This document shows positions 1 through 6,004 of a stretch of DNA of 7,972 bases, in pieces. Below the pieces are notes generated by a model. It was given only the letters and a program-made list of their open reading frames with translations. It ran no database searches and was not told the DNA's origin. This stretch comes from DASUAS01 sp036502765 (GTDB lineage Bacteria; Actinomycetota; Acidimicrobiia; IMCC26256; DASPTH01). The translations under genes were made by a program, and so were the position numbers. The first letter of the stretch is position 1, and each line of letters opens with the position of its first letter. The stretch covers positions 1-7,972 of the forward strand of contig DASXXX010000437.1 in NCBI GenBank assembly GCA_036502765.1, given 5' to 3'.

Positions 1-227
1 GGCCCGATGCCGTGCGCGTGCAGGAGTCCGGCGACCCGGCGGGCGGCGTCGGAGAGCTCCGCCCACGTGACCTCGTGGGTGTCGTCGATGACCGCCACCT
101 TCGGACCGAGCTCCGACACGTTGCGCTCGAGCAGGCGCGGCACCACCGCGTCGGTGTGGAACCCTGCCGCCCGGTAGCCCGCGACCAACTCGTCGGGGAA
201 CGGCGCGGCGGCGTAATCCAGCGTCAT
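1..227 (-). CDS. AMP-dependent acyl-CoA synthetase/ligase, N-terminal fragment (runs off left edge)
   Basis: The minus strand reads openly from an ATG at 227 to the window edge, giving 75 residues beginning MTLDYAAAPFPDEL. The segment VVPRLLERNVSELGPKVAVI followed by VTWAELSDAARRVAGLLHAHGIG (about residues 28-75) is the typical opening of class I adenylate-forming enzymes: the first strand-turn that defines the acceptor acid domain, then the helix that precedes the GxxxGDrVa motif. The A3 P-loop and later motifs lie outside the window, so the substrate cannot be judged. The family activates a carboxylic acid with ATP to an acyl-AMP and then usually an acyl-CoA, in the cytoplasm. No Shine-Dalgarno precedes the ATG, but a TAGCGT box ends 7 bases upstream, suggesting a leaderless mRNA. 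It is divergent from the SnoaL-like gene across 37 bp. The family call is good; the exact class is open. Confidence 0.82.
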   Translation of the reverse strand, partial: MTLDYAAAPFPDELVAGYRAAGFHTDAVVPRLLERNVSELGPKVAVIDDTHEVTWAELSDAARRVAGLLHAHGIG

Positions 228-234
228 GTGGCGG

Positions 235-240
235 ACGCTA
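235..240 (-). promoter_or_regulatory. Putative -10 box for leaderless transcription of the left-edge ligase
   Basis: On the minus strand TAGCGT lies exactly 7 bases before the ATG at 227. Actinobacterial -10 elements often follow TAnnnT, with transcription starting about 7 bases downstream, so the transcript would begin at or next to the start codon. No convincing -35 box is visible. The 228-264 gap between the two divergent genes holds nothing else recognisable, and no clear promoter was found for the plus-strand gene. Confidence 0.35.
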
Positions 241-264
241 CCTCTGCTCGGTGAAACTGCAGCG

Positions 265-651
265 ATGGACCCCTCAACCGTCATCGGCGTGCAGGATCTC
301 TTCGCCCAGTACGCCCACACCATCGACGGCCGCGACTTCGACGGCTTCGGCCTGCTCTTCACGGCCGACGCCGACTACTCGCTCGCCGGCAACGCCCAAC
401 AGGGTCGCGCCGCGATCAAGGACTTCATGCGCAGCGTGATGACATCGCCCGGCGGCGCGCACATCATCACCAACGTCAGCGTTCGGAGCGACACCGACGG
501 CTCGTGCTCGGCAGTCGCCGACTACCTCCTCACCCGTCGCCCCGAGCCCGAGACTCCCTTCGCAGTGATCGGTGTCGGCAAGTACGAGGGCACCGTCGTG
601 CTCGACGACGGAACGTGGCGCTTCGCCGCGCTCACCATCACGCCGCAGTGA
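265..651 (+). CDS. SnoaL-like / NTF2-fold protein, first copy
   Basis: A 128-residue protein. Its N-terminal part, VQDLFAQYAHTIDGRDFDGF then LLFTADADYSL (residues 9-40), has the pattern of the SnoaL_4 branch of the NTF2-like fold: a helix with Y-A-x-x-I-D-x-R-D followed by LFxxDA. The central strand AHIITNVSV (65-73) and the ending DGTWRFAALTIT match the remaining beta sheet. Members of this fold act as isomerases, dehydratases, aromatic-ring dioxygenase beta subunits or simple ligand binders; nothing here fixes a reaction. The ATG at 265 was chosen over the in-frame ATG at 226 because the family fold starts a few residues after 265 and the upstream ATG overlaps the divergent gene's start codon. 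No Shine-Dalgarno is visible. Its TGA overlaps the GTG of the next gene, so the two are probably translated together and the protein may serve the same substrate as the ligase. Confidence 0.85.
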   Translation: MDPSTVIGVQDLFAQYAHTIDGRDFDGFGLLFTADADYSLAGNAQQGRAAIKDFMRSVMTSPGGAHIITNVSVRSDTDGSCSAVADYLLTRRPEPETPFAVIGVGKYEGTVVLDDGTWRFAALTITPQ

Positions 652-2093
652 CGTCGTTCGCCGAGCGGATCGCGCAGCTCGCCGCCGACGACGCCACCTC
701 GCCCGTGGTGCGCGTCGTCGCGGTCGACGGCACCGAGACCGTCGTCACCTGGCCGGAGCTGCACCGCCGCTCCACCCAGATCGCCCGCGCGCTGCAGGAG
801 CGCGGCACCACCGAGGGCGCACGGGTTGCGGTGGCGTTGCGCAACTCCCCCGAGTTCGTGATGACGGTCCTGGCCACCTGGAAGCTCGGCGCGGTGCCGG
901 TCCCCGTGCGCTGGGACCTCCCCGACTGGGAGCGCGAGCGCGTGCTCGAGGTGATCGACGGCGTGAGCGTCGGCGTCGGCGACCTCGCCTGGCTGGAGTC
1001 GACTCACGACCTCGACCCGACGCCGCTGACGCCCGCGGTGTCGCCGATGACCAACGGCATCTGCAGCAGCGGATCGACCGGCTCACCCAAGGTCATCCTC
1101 ATGGACAAGCCGGGCATCTTCGACGACATGACGGGCATGCCGTTCGCCAGCACCTGGGCGCCGGTCGCACGCCCCCAGATCGTGCTGGTGATGGCGCCGA
1201 TGTACCACACCAACGGTTTTGCCACGCTGTTCAGCCTGCTCGCCGGCGACCACCTCGTGGTGCTCCAGAAGTTCGACGCCGCCCGCATCGTCGACCTCGT
1301 CGAGGCGCACGGCATCAGCACCTTCACCGCGACCACACTCATGTTGCAGCGCATCGCCGACCTGCCCGACATCGAAGCACGCGACCTCTCGAGTCTGGTG
1401 TGGTTCCTGCAGGGCGCGGCGGTGATCTCGCCGTCGTTGGTGCGGCGGTGGATCGACCTGGTCGGCGCGGAGAAGGTGTACCAGTCGTACGGGATGACCG
1501 AGGGCATCGGCCTCTGCGCGATCCGCGGCGACGAGTGGCTCGCGCACCCGGGCAGCGTCGGGCGCGGCTTCCGTGGCACCGAGATCAAGATCCTCGACGA
1601 GGACGGCAACCAGCTCCCCGATGGCGAGGTCGGCGAGATCTACATGCGCTCACCGAGCAGCGGCATGTTCCACTACATCGGTGGCGCGCCGCTCCCGCCC
1701 CGCACCGTCGACGACTTCTCCACCGGCGGCGACCTCGGCTGGCTCGAGCCCGAGGGCTACCTGCATATCGTCGACCGGCGCGTCGACATGATCATCACAG
1801 GCGGCGCCAATGTGTTCCCCGCCGAAGTGGAGACCGCGCTCATCGACCACCCGCAGATCGCCGACGTCGTGGTCGTCGGTCTCAAGGACGACGAGTGGGG
1901 GCGGCGCGTGCACGCCATCATCGAGGCCGCCGACCGCGACCATCCGCCGACCGACGACGACGTGCGCGCGTTCGCCAAGGAACGTCTCGCCGCGTACAAG
2001 GTGCCGAAGTCGGTGGAGTTCGTCGACGTCATCCCCCGCACCGAAGCCACCAAGGTGAGCCGCGCCGCGTTGATCGACGCCCGCGGGGGTTAG
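648..2093 (+). CDS. Acyl-CoA ligase, bile-acid-CoA-ligase-like class I adenylate-forming enzyme
   Basis: A 481-residue enzyme expected to convert a carboxylic acid, ATP and CoA to acyl-CoA, AMP and pyrophosphate in the cytoplasm. Motifs in order: P-loop A3 as SSGSTGSPK (140-148), MYHTNGF (185-191), A5 YQSYGMTEG (278-286), A7 region STGGDLGW (358-365), hinge DRRVDMIITGGANVFPAEVE (376-395), and C-terminal A10 region PRTEATKVSR (463-472) with the presumed catalytic lysine K469. The GANVFPAEVE hinge and the S/T-x-GD form of A7 recall the bile-acid/steroid CoA ligase-like group. It is somewhat shorter than the usual 500-550 residues, because the N-terminus is short. The A10 glycine before the lysine is replaced by threonine. 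The GTG at 648 is the start because the preceding gene ends in a GTGA overlap and the next in-frame methionine lies deep within the domain. Its TAG overlaps the stop of the convergent cupin gene. Substrate unknown. Confidence 0.9.
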   Translation: MTSFAERIAQLAADDATSPVVRVVAVDGTETVVTWPELHRRSTQIARALQERGTTEGARVAVALRNSPEFVMTVLATWKLGAVPVPVRWDLPDWERERVLEVIDGVSVGVGDLAWLESTHDLDPTPLTPAVSPMTNGICSSGSTGSPKVILMDKPGIFDDMTGMPFASTWAPVARPQIVLVMAPMYHTNGFATLFSLLAGDHLVVLQKFDAARIVDLVEAHGISTFTATTLMLQRIADLPDIEARDLSSLVWFLQGAAVISPSLVRRWIDLVGAEKVYQSYGMTEGIGLCAIRGDEWLAHPGSVGRGFRGTEIKILDEDGNQLPDGEVGEIYMRSPSSGMFHYIGGAPLPPRTVDDFSTGGDLGWLEPEGYLHIVDRRVDMIITGGANVFPAEVETALIDHPQIADVVVVGLKDDEWGRRVHAIIEAADRDHPPTDDDVRAFAKERLAAYKVPKSVEFVDVIPRTEATKVSRAALIDARGG

Positions 2094-2470
2094 TGGTTCG
2101 TGTAGTCGATGTTGCCGGCGCCTTTGACTCCCACCGCGAAGCAGAAGCAGTGGATCGGTTGGTCGCCGATGGTGCGCAGGCTGTGCACCGCGTCCGGCGG
2201 GATGTAGATGAGGTCGCCGGGCGCGACGTCGCGCTGCTCGTCGCCGATGATCATCGTGCCCACGCCGGTCATCACGAAGTAGAACTCGTGCGTCGGGTGC
2301 GTGTGCGGGAACACCTCGCCGCCCACCGCGACCTCGAACTCGTTGGCGAGCTCCAGGTAGCCGCCGTCGGTGATCGCCTTCATCTCCTCGGGCTTGATGA
2401 GCCACCACACCGGCACCGTGCCGTTGTGCTCGACCTCCGGCTCCACCGACACCACGTTGCGGACGTCCAC
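2090..2470 (-). CDS. Small single-domain cupin protein
   Basis: A 126-residue protein built around one cupin barrel. Cupin motif 1 is seen as GGEVFPHTHPTHEFYFVMTG (50-69), with likely metal ligands H56, H58 and E62. Motif 2 is PGDLIYIPPDAVHSLR (84-99), which provides the fourth ligand H96. All four expected ligands are present, so a metal-binding, possibly enzymatic protein (dioxygenase, isomerase or decarboxylase) is more likely than a degenerate one. The GTG at 2470 was chosen because AAGGGGAG lies 5 bases upstream; an open frame continues further upstream but has no cupin-like sequence and overlaps the VOC gene. It sits 29 bp downstream of the VOC gene and is surely cotranscribed. Its TAA overlaps the TAG of the convergent ligase. 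The N-terminal part, VPVWWLIKPEEMKAITDGGY, is not a motif I recognise. Confidence 0.87.
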   Translation of the reverse strand: MDVRNVVSVEPEVEHNGTVPVWWLIKPEEMKAITDGGYLELANEFEVAVGGEVFPHTHPTHEFYFVMTGVGTMIIGDEQRDVAPGDLIYIPPDAVHSLRTIGDQPIHCFCFAVGVKGAGNIDYTNH

Positions 2471-2475
2471 TGCTG

Positions 2476-2483
2476 CTCCCCTT
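2476..2483 (-). promoter_or_regulatory. Ribosome binding site of the cupin gene
   Basis: Minus-strand AAGGGGAG is separated from the GTG at 2470 by the five bases CAGCA. It decides the start codon in a frame that stays open well upstream. Confidence 0.7.
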
Positions 2484-2499
2484 CTCGGTGCGGATGAGG

Positions 2500-2952
2500 T
2501 CACTCTGCTCGTAGGACTTCGAACACGATGCCACCGACCTCGGCGAAGAAGAACCGGATCGAGCCACCGTCGTGCCACTCGGTCAGCTGCACGTCGGTGC
2601 ACGGGATCTCGTGCTCGACGCACCGCGCGTGCGCGCCCTCGAGGTCGCGCGTGCCGATGGCGACGCCCCACACCTTGGGCTCGTCGCCCTGGAAGATCTG
2701 GAACTGGCGACTGCTCGAGTCACCCGTGATGTGGCCACCCATCGCCTGCGTCGGGCCGCGGAACGCCATGATGCTCTCCATGGTCAACGCACCGTCGGGA
2801 GCGCGTGCGGGCCCGCGCACGTCGGCCGGCGGCTCGTAGCCGTCGAGCGATCCGAGCGGCCAGCCCTCCGGGAGTTGGACGACCTCCTGCAGGAAGAGGT
2901 CGACTGCCGCGGGATCGGGTGTCACGATCTTGACGTGGTTGACGCGGTCCAC
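2500..2952 (-). CDS. VOC superfamily (glyoxalase/bleomycin-resistance fold) protein
   Basis: A 150-residue protein. The start MDRVNHVKIVTPDPAAVDLF is the classic first beta strand and helix of a VOC half-domain with candidate metal ligand H6. The middle VWGVAIGTRDLEGAHARCVE (94-113) is the second repeat's strand and helix, and the end SIRFFFAEVGGIVFEVLR carries the late glutamate E145 that often binds metal. Length fits a two-module VOC protein such as methylmalonyl-CoA-epimerase-like, extradiol-dioxygenase-like or glyoxalase-like members; which one cannot be told. A loop rich in glycine, proline and aspartate (about 30-55) between the first helix and the next strand may shape the active site. 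GTG at 2952 was chosen because AGGAGG lies 5 bases upstream, far stronger than anything before the in-frame ATG at 2973. It leads the VOC-cupin operon, transcribed away from the P450 operon, so a shared regulator is plausible. Confidence 0.85.
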   Translation of the reverse strand: MDRVNHVKIVTPDPAAVDLFLQEVVQLPEGWPLGSLDGYEPPADVRGPARAPDGALTMESIMAFRGPTQAMGGHITGDSSSRQFQIFQGDEPKVWGVAIGTRDLEGAHARCVEHEIPCTDVQLTEWHDGGSIRFFFAEVGGIVFEVLRAE

Positions 2953-2956
2953 TGGT

Positions 2957-2964
2957 CCCTCCTC
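2957..2964 (-). promoter_or_regulatory. Strong ribosome binding site of the VOC gene
   Basis: Minus-strand GAGGAGGG precedes the GTG at 2952, with the AGGAGG core 5 bases away. This near-perfect Shine-Dalgarno selects GTG over the ATG 21 bases upstream. It contrasts with the divergent P450 gene, which looks leaderless. Confidence 0.75.
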
Positions 2965-2986
2965 GACGGCCATCTGCTCGACGGCC
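2962..2986. repeat. Two direct copies of CTCGACGGCC in the divergent promoter gap
   Basis: CTCGACGGCC occurs at 2962-2971 and again at 2977-2986, a 15-base period, inside the gap between the VOC and P450 genes. The second copy contains CTCGAC, which lies 18 bases before the putative plus-strand -10 box and could act as a -35. It could be a pair of regulator half-sites, but in DNA this GC-rich a 10-base repeat can also arise by chance. Confidence 0.35.
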
Positions 2987-2997
2987 GGTGACGGCGA

Positions 2998-3003
2998 GGA
3001 TAG
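2998..3003 (-). promoter_or_regulatory. Putative -10 box for the VOC-cupin operon
   Basis: The minus strand reads TATCCT, a close match to TATAAT. Transcription would start near 2991, giving a leader of about 38 bases that contains the strong VOC ribosome binding site. It overlaps the opposite-strand box at 3001-3006, so the two promoters would be face to face and likely mutually exclusive. No clear -35 was found. Confidence 0.35.
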
Positions 3004-3006
3004 GTT
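3001..3006 (+). promoter_or_regulatory. Putative -10 box for leaderless transcription of the P450 operon
   Basis: TAGGTT ends 7 bases before the GTG at 3014, the same spacing as TAGCGT before the left-edge ligase and TACGGT before the FMN reductase. A CTCGAC at 2977-2982 with an 18-base spacer is a possible -35. This supports GTG 3014 as the P450 start over TTG 3005. Confidence 0.38.
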
Positions 3007-3010
3007 GCCG

Positions 3011-3026
3011 CCGGTGAACGCACCGG
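3011..3026. repeat. Perfect inverted repeat at the P450 start codon
   Basis: CCGGTG AACG CACCGG has two perfect six-base arms around a four-base centre and covers the GTG start of the P450 gene. The sequence CCGGTGA also occurs at 2985-2991. It could be an operator for a dimeric repressor or a small hairpin at the 5' end of a leaderless mRNA. Function is inferred only from position and symmetry. Confidence 0.4.
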
Positions 3027-4258
3027 TCCTCGACGTCGACCTCACGCGTCACGACCTCTACCGCGGCGGCTTCCCGCACGAGCTGTTCCGCGGGCTGCGC
3101 GACGAGCACCCGGTCTGGCGGCACCCGAGCGCCACGCTCACACGGAGCCCCGACGGCATCGAGTTCTGGGTGGTGCTCGGTCACCCGGAGCTGCAGACGC
3201 TCGCGCGCGACTGGCGCACCTTCAGCTCGCTCGACGGCGCGAGCCTGTCGCCGACCGGCGACGAGCAGCGCGGCCACACGTTGGTGTCGGCCGACCCGCC
3301 GAACCACTCGCGCATGCGCAAGCTCATCAGCTCGGGCTTCACGCCCCGCATGATCCAACGACTCGACGAGCAGATCGCGGCGCGCACCACCCGCGTGCTC
3401 GACGCCGCGGCCGAGGCCGGCACGTGCAACTTCGTGAACGACGTCGCCTACCAGCTCCCCATGCACGTGATCGCCGACATCATGGGCATCCCCGACGCCG
3501 ATCGACCCGACGTGTTCCGGTGGACCGACGTGATCATGTCGGCACCCGATCCCGAAGCCGGCGTCTCGAAGGAGGACTGGTTCCTCGCCGGCACGCAGCT
3601 CTACGAGTACGCCCGGGCGCTCGGCGAGGACAAGCGCGCCCACCCGACCGACGACGTCTGGAGCATCCTCACCACCGCCGAGGTCGACGGCGACGACGGC
3701 GAGACGTGGCGGCTCACCGCGTCGGAGCTCGACCAGTTCTTCCTCATCCTCACCATCGCCGGCTCGGAGACCACGCGCTCGGCGATCTCCGGTGGCCTGG
3801 TCGCCTTCCGCGACCACCCGGCGCAGTGGGAGCGCGTGCAGCGCGATCCGTCGGTGCTCGGCACCGCGGTGGAGGAGATCCTGCGCTTCACGTCGCCGGT
3901 GGCGTGCTTCGCCCGCACCGCGACCGACGACGTCGAGCTCGGCGACCAGCAGATCGCGGCCGGCGACCGCGTCAGCATGTGGTTCCCGGCCGCCAACCGC
4001 GACCCGCGCGCGTTCGAGCGCCCCGACGAGTTCGACGTGACCCGCGAGCACAACGCGCAGGTGGCGTTCGGGGGCGGCGGCGCGCACTTCTGCCTGGGCG
4101 CGCACCTCGCCCGCAACGAGATCCGCACGATGATCGGCGAGCTCGCGACCCGGTTCCCCGACGTCGAGATCGTGGGAGAGCCGTCGTACATCGTCGCCGC
4201 GCCCGAGCAGACCATCGCGGTGTCGCTGCGTGACCTGCCGGTCCGCCTCGCGGGGTAG
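3014..4258 (+). CDS. Cytochrome P450, CYP125/CYP142/CYP124-like
   Basis: A 414-residue soluble bacterial P450, normal length for the family, with no membrane anchor. Landmarks: helix C region ADPPNHSRMRKLISSGFTPR (93-112); I-helix oxygen-binding AGSETT (249-254); ExxR at E288-R291 in EEILR; and the heme loop FGGGGAHFCLG (352-362) with axial thiolate C360. The stretch SPVACFARTATDDVELGDQQ (294-313) and the GGGGAHFC loop recall the mycobacterial CYP125, CYP142 and CYP124 group, which hydroxylate terminal methyls of sterol or branched aliphatic side chains. No ferredoxin or reductase gene is adjacent, so electrons must come from elsewhere. Start: GTG 3014, with a TAGGTT box 7 bases upstream; TTG 3005 behind GAGGA is the alternative and would add three residues. 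It is the first gene of a four-gene plus-strand run, 9 bp before a CoA ligase that could activate the acid it produces. The exact substrate is inference. Confidence 0.93.
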   Translation: MNAPVLDVDLTRHDLYRGGFPHELFRGLRDEHPVWRHPSATLTRSPDGIEFWVVLGHPELQTLARDWRTFSSLDGASLSPTGDEQRGHTLVSADPPNHSRMRKLISSGFTPRMIQRLDEQIAARTTRVLDAAAEAGTCNFVNDVAYQLPMHVIADIMGIPDADRPDVFRWTDVIMSAPDPEAGVSKEDWFLAGTQLYEYARALGEDKRAHPTDDVWSILTTAEVDGDDGETWRLTASELDQFFLILTIAGSETTRSAISGGLVAFRDHPAQWERVQRDPSVLGTAVEEILRFTSPVACFARTATDDVELGDQQIAAGDRVSMWFPAANRDPRAFERPDEFDVTREHNAQVAFGGGGAHFCLGAHLARNEIRTMIGELATRFPDVEIVGEPSYIVAAPEQTIAVSLRDLPVRLAG

Positions 4259-4267
4259 ACCGGAGCC

Positions 4268-6001
4268 ATGACCAGCATTGCCGACGATCCGCGCCTCACC
4301 GCGTTCCTCGACACCACCGAGCGCATCACCGGGCCCGGCATGCCGTTCGAGATCGTCGAGGAGGACGTGCTCGGGGAGCGCCTCGACGTGTACGCCAACC
4401 GTGCGCGCTCGATGCGCGAGATCCTGGTCGGCGCCGACCGGTTCGGCGGCCGCGACTGCTACGTGTTCGGCGACGGATCGCGGCTCTCCTTCGACGAGTT
4501 GGTCCCCGAGGTGGCGTCGTTGGCAACGGCGCTGCGCGACAGCTACGGCATCGGTCCGGGCGACCGGGTCGCGGTGTGCGCGGCGAACTGCCGCGAATGG
4601 CTGATGACGTTCTGGGCCGTCGGCGTGCTCGACGCGGTGCTCGTGGCCATGAACGGCTGGTGGACCGGGCCCGAGATGCGCAACGCGCTCGCCCTCAGCG
4701 ACCCGAAGCTGCTGGTGATGGACGAGAAGCGCCGCGCCCGCCTCGACGGCGATCCCGGTGTGCCGCTGCTGCTCACCGAGCACGACTTCGCCGGGCTCTT
4801 CACCCACACCTCCGACGGCACCTCCGCCACGCTCCCCGACGTGGCCATCGCCGAGGACGACCCGTTCATCCTGATCTTCACCAGCGGCACCACCGGCCGC
4901 CCCAAGGCCGCGGTGCTCTCGCACCGATCGGTGATCTCGTACCTGATGGAGCAGTCGTTCATCGCCGCGCGCGGCATGGCGATGGCGGGCACGCAGCGCT
5001 CGGCCGCGGCACCGCTTCCCTCGGACGCCCCCGAGGCGCCGAACGCGCCCCCGCCCACCGTGCGCCTCGCGCCCTACCCGCTGTTCCACGTATCGGGCAT
5101 GTCGATGGCCGTCTCCACGGTGATGACCGGCGCCCCCACCGTGTGGCCGCTCGGGCGCTTCGATCCGGCCGACGTGCTGCGCCTCACCCGCGACGAGGGG
5201 ATCTCGGTGTGGGGCGGCGGCACCACCCATGTGGTGCGCCTGCTCCAGCACCCCGACATCGAGACCATCGAGCCCGGTTCCATCGCGAGCATCGGCATCG
5301 GCGGCTCCGCGACTCCTCCCGACGTGCTGCGCCAGATCGAGGAGCGCTTCCCGCACCTCGCGGGCTCGACCTCGACCGGATACGGCTCGACCGAGACCGG
5401 CCTCATCAGCTGGGCGCCCGGGTGGATGCTGCAGGCCGCGCCCGACTGCGTCGGCCCGCTCATGCCCACCTCGCAGGCGCGCATCACCGACGACAACGGC
5501 ACCGAGCTCCCGCCCGGCGAGGAGGGCAACATCGAGGCCCGCAGCTGGATGTCGATGCTCGGGTACTGGCAGAACGACGCCGCCACCGCCGAGACCGTGC
5601 GCCCCGGCCGCTGGATCCGCACCGGCGACTTCGGCCGCTTCGAGGACGGCATCCTCTTCATCGCGTCGCGCAAGCGCGACCTCATCATCCGCGGCGGCGA
5701 GAACATCTACCCGTTCGAGATCGAGCACCGTCTCGACGAGCTCGACGAGGTGATCGAGGCCGCGGTCTACGGCGTCGACGACCCCCTCTTCGGTCAAGTG
5801 GTGAAGGCGGTCGTGGTGGTCGCACCCGGCAGCTCCCTCACCGAGGAGGAGGTGCGCGCGTTCTGCGCGCTCACGCTCGCGTCCTACAAGGTGCCGGAGC
5901 AGGTCGAGGTGCGCACCGAACCGCTCCCCCGCACCGCCAACGGCAAGGTCATGAAGCAGGTCCTCGCCGGCCAAGTGGAGAACACCTTCATCGAGGAGTG
6001 A
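4268..6001 (+). CDS. Acyl-CoA synthetase/ligase (class I adenylate-forming, FadD-like)
   Basis: A 577-residue enzyme with a complete motif set: P-loop FTSGTTGRPK (204-213), PLFHVSGM (271-278), A5 GYGSTETG (371-378), A7 RTGDFGR (451-457), hinge RKRDLIIRGGENIYPFEIE (468-486), and A10 LPRTANGKVMKQ (553-564) with catalytic K560. It should convert a carboxylic acid, ATP and CoA to acyl-CoA; all key residues are intact. Between the P-loop domain and PLFHVSG lies an alanine/proline-rich segment (about 245-263, APLPSDAPEAPNAPPP within it), probably a flexible surface loop of the kind seen in some actinobacterial FadD-type enzymes. The ATG at 4268 starts 9 bp after the P450 stop; a GGAG lies only 2 bases upstream, so initiation may rely on coupling. 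Position directly behind a side-chain-oxidising P450 suggests it thioesterifies the P450-derived acid. Substrate is not determinable. Confidence 0.93.
   Translation: MTSIADDPRLTAFLDTTERITGPGMPFEIVEEDVLGERLDVYANRARSMREILVGADRFGGRDCYVFGDGSRLSFDELVPEVASLATALRDSYGIGPGDRVAVCAANCREWLMTFWAVGVLDAVLVAMNGWWTGPEMRNALALSDPKLLVMDEKRRARLDGDPGVPLLLTEHDFAGLFTHTSDGTSATLPDVAIAEDDPFILIFTSGTTGRPKAAVLSHRSVISYLMEQSFIAARGMAMAGTQRSAAAPLPSDAPEAPNAPPPTVRLAPYPLFHVSGMSMAVSTVMTGAPTVWPLGRFDPADVLRLTRDEGISVWGGGTTHVVRLLQHPDIETIEPGSIASIGIGGSATPPDVLRQIEERFPHLAGSTSTGYGSTETGLISWAPGWMLQAAPDCVGPLMPTSQARITDDNGTELPPGEEGNIEARSWMSMLGYWQNDAATAETVRPGRWIRTGDFGRFEDGILFIASRKRDLIIRGGENIYPFEIEHRLDELDEVIEAAVYGVDDPLFGQVVKAVVVVAPGSSLTEEEVRAFCALTLASYKVPEQVEVRTEPLPRTANGKVMKQVLAGQVENTFIEE
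5993..5998 (+). promoter_or_regulatory. Ribosome binding site of the SRPBCC gene
   Basis: GAGGAG lies inside the last codons of the ligase and 6 bases before the ATG at 6005. It supports that start and indicates translational linkage in one operon. Confidence 0.7.
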
Positions 6002-6004
6002 CCC

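Noticed and set aside
226..264. Upstream ATG that would extend the first SnoaL-like protein by 13 residues
   Set aside because: It overlaps the start codon of the divergent ligase, lacks a ribosome site, and adds residues before the family fold.
2080..2087. CCCGCGGG palindrome near the ligase stop as a terminator
   Set aside because: Only eight bases with no loop and no T-run; ordinary in DNA of this composition.
572..2497. A 641-codon plus-strand frame overlapping the first ligase
   Set aside because: Arginine-rich low-complexity translation, out of frame with the ligase that carries all adenylation motifs.
2953..2973. ATG at 2973 as the start of the VOC gene
   Set aside because: The GTG at 2952 has an AGGAGG 5 bases upstream and begins exactly at the first VOC strand; the ATG has no comparable site.
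3005..3007. TTG at 3005 as the P450 start behind GAGGA
   Set aside because: Possible, but it lies within the putative -10 box; GTG 3014 fits the 7-base leaderless spacing seen elsewhere. Only three residues differ.
2720..5974. A 1084-codon open frame on the minus strand across the P450 and second ligase
   Set aside because: It is the antisense shadow of two strongly supported plus-strand genes. The product is a repetitive mix of R, G, A, H, D and V without domains, as expected when GC-rich codon bias removes stops from the opposite strand.
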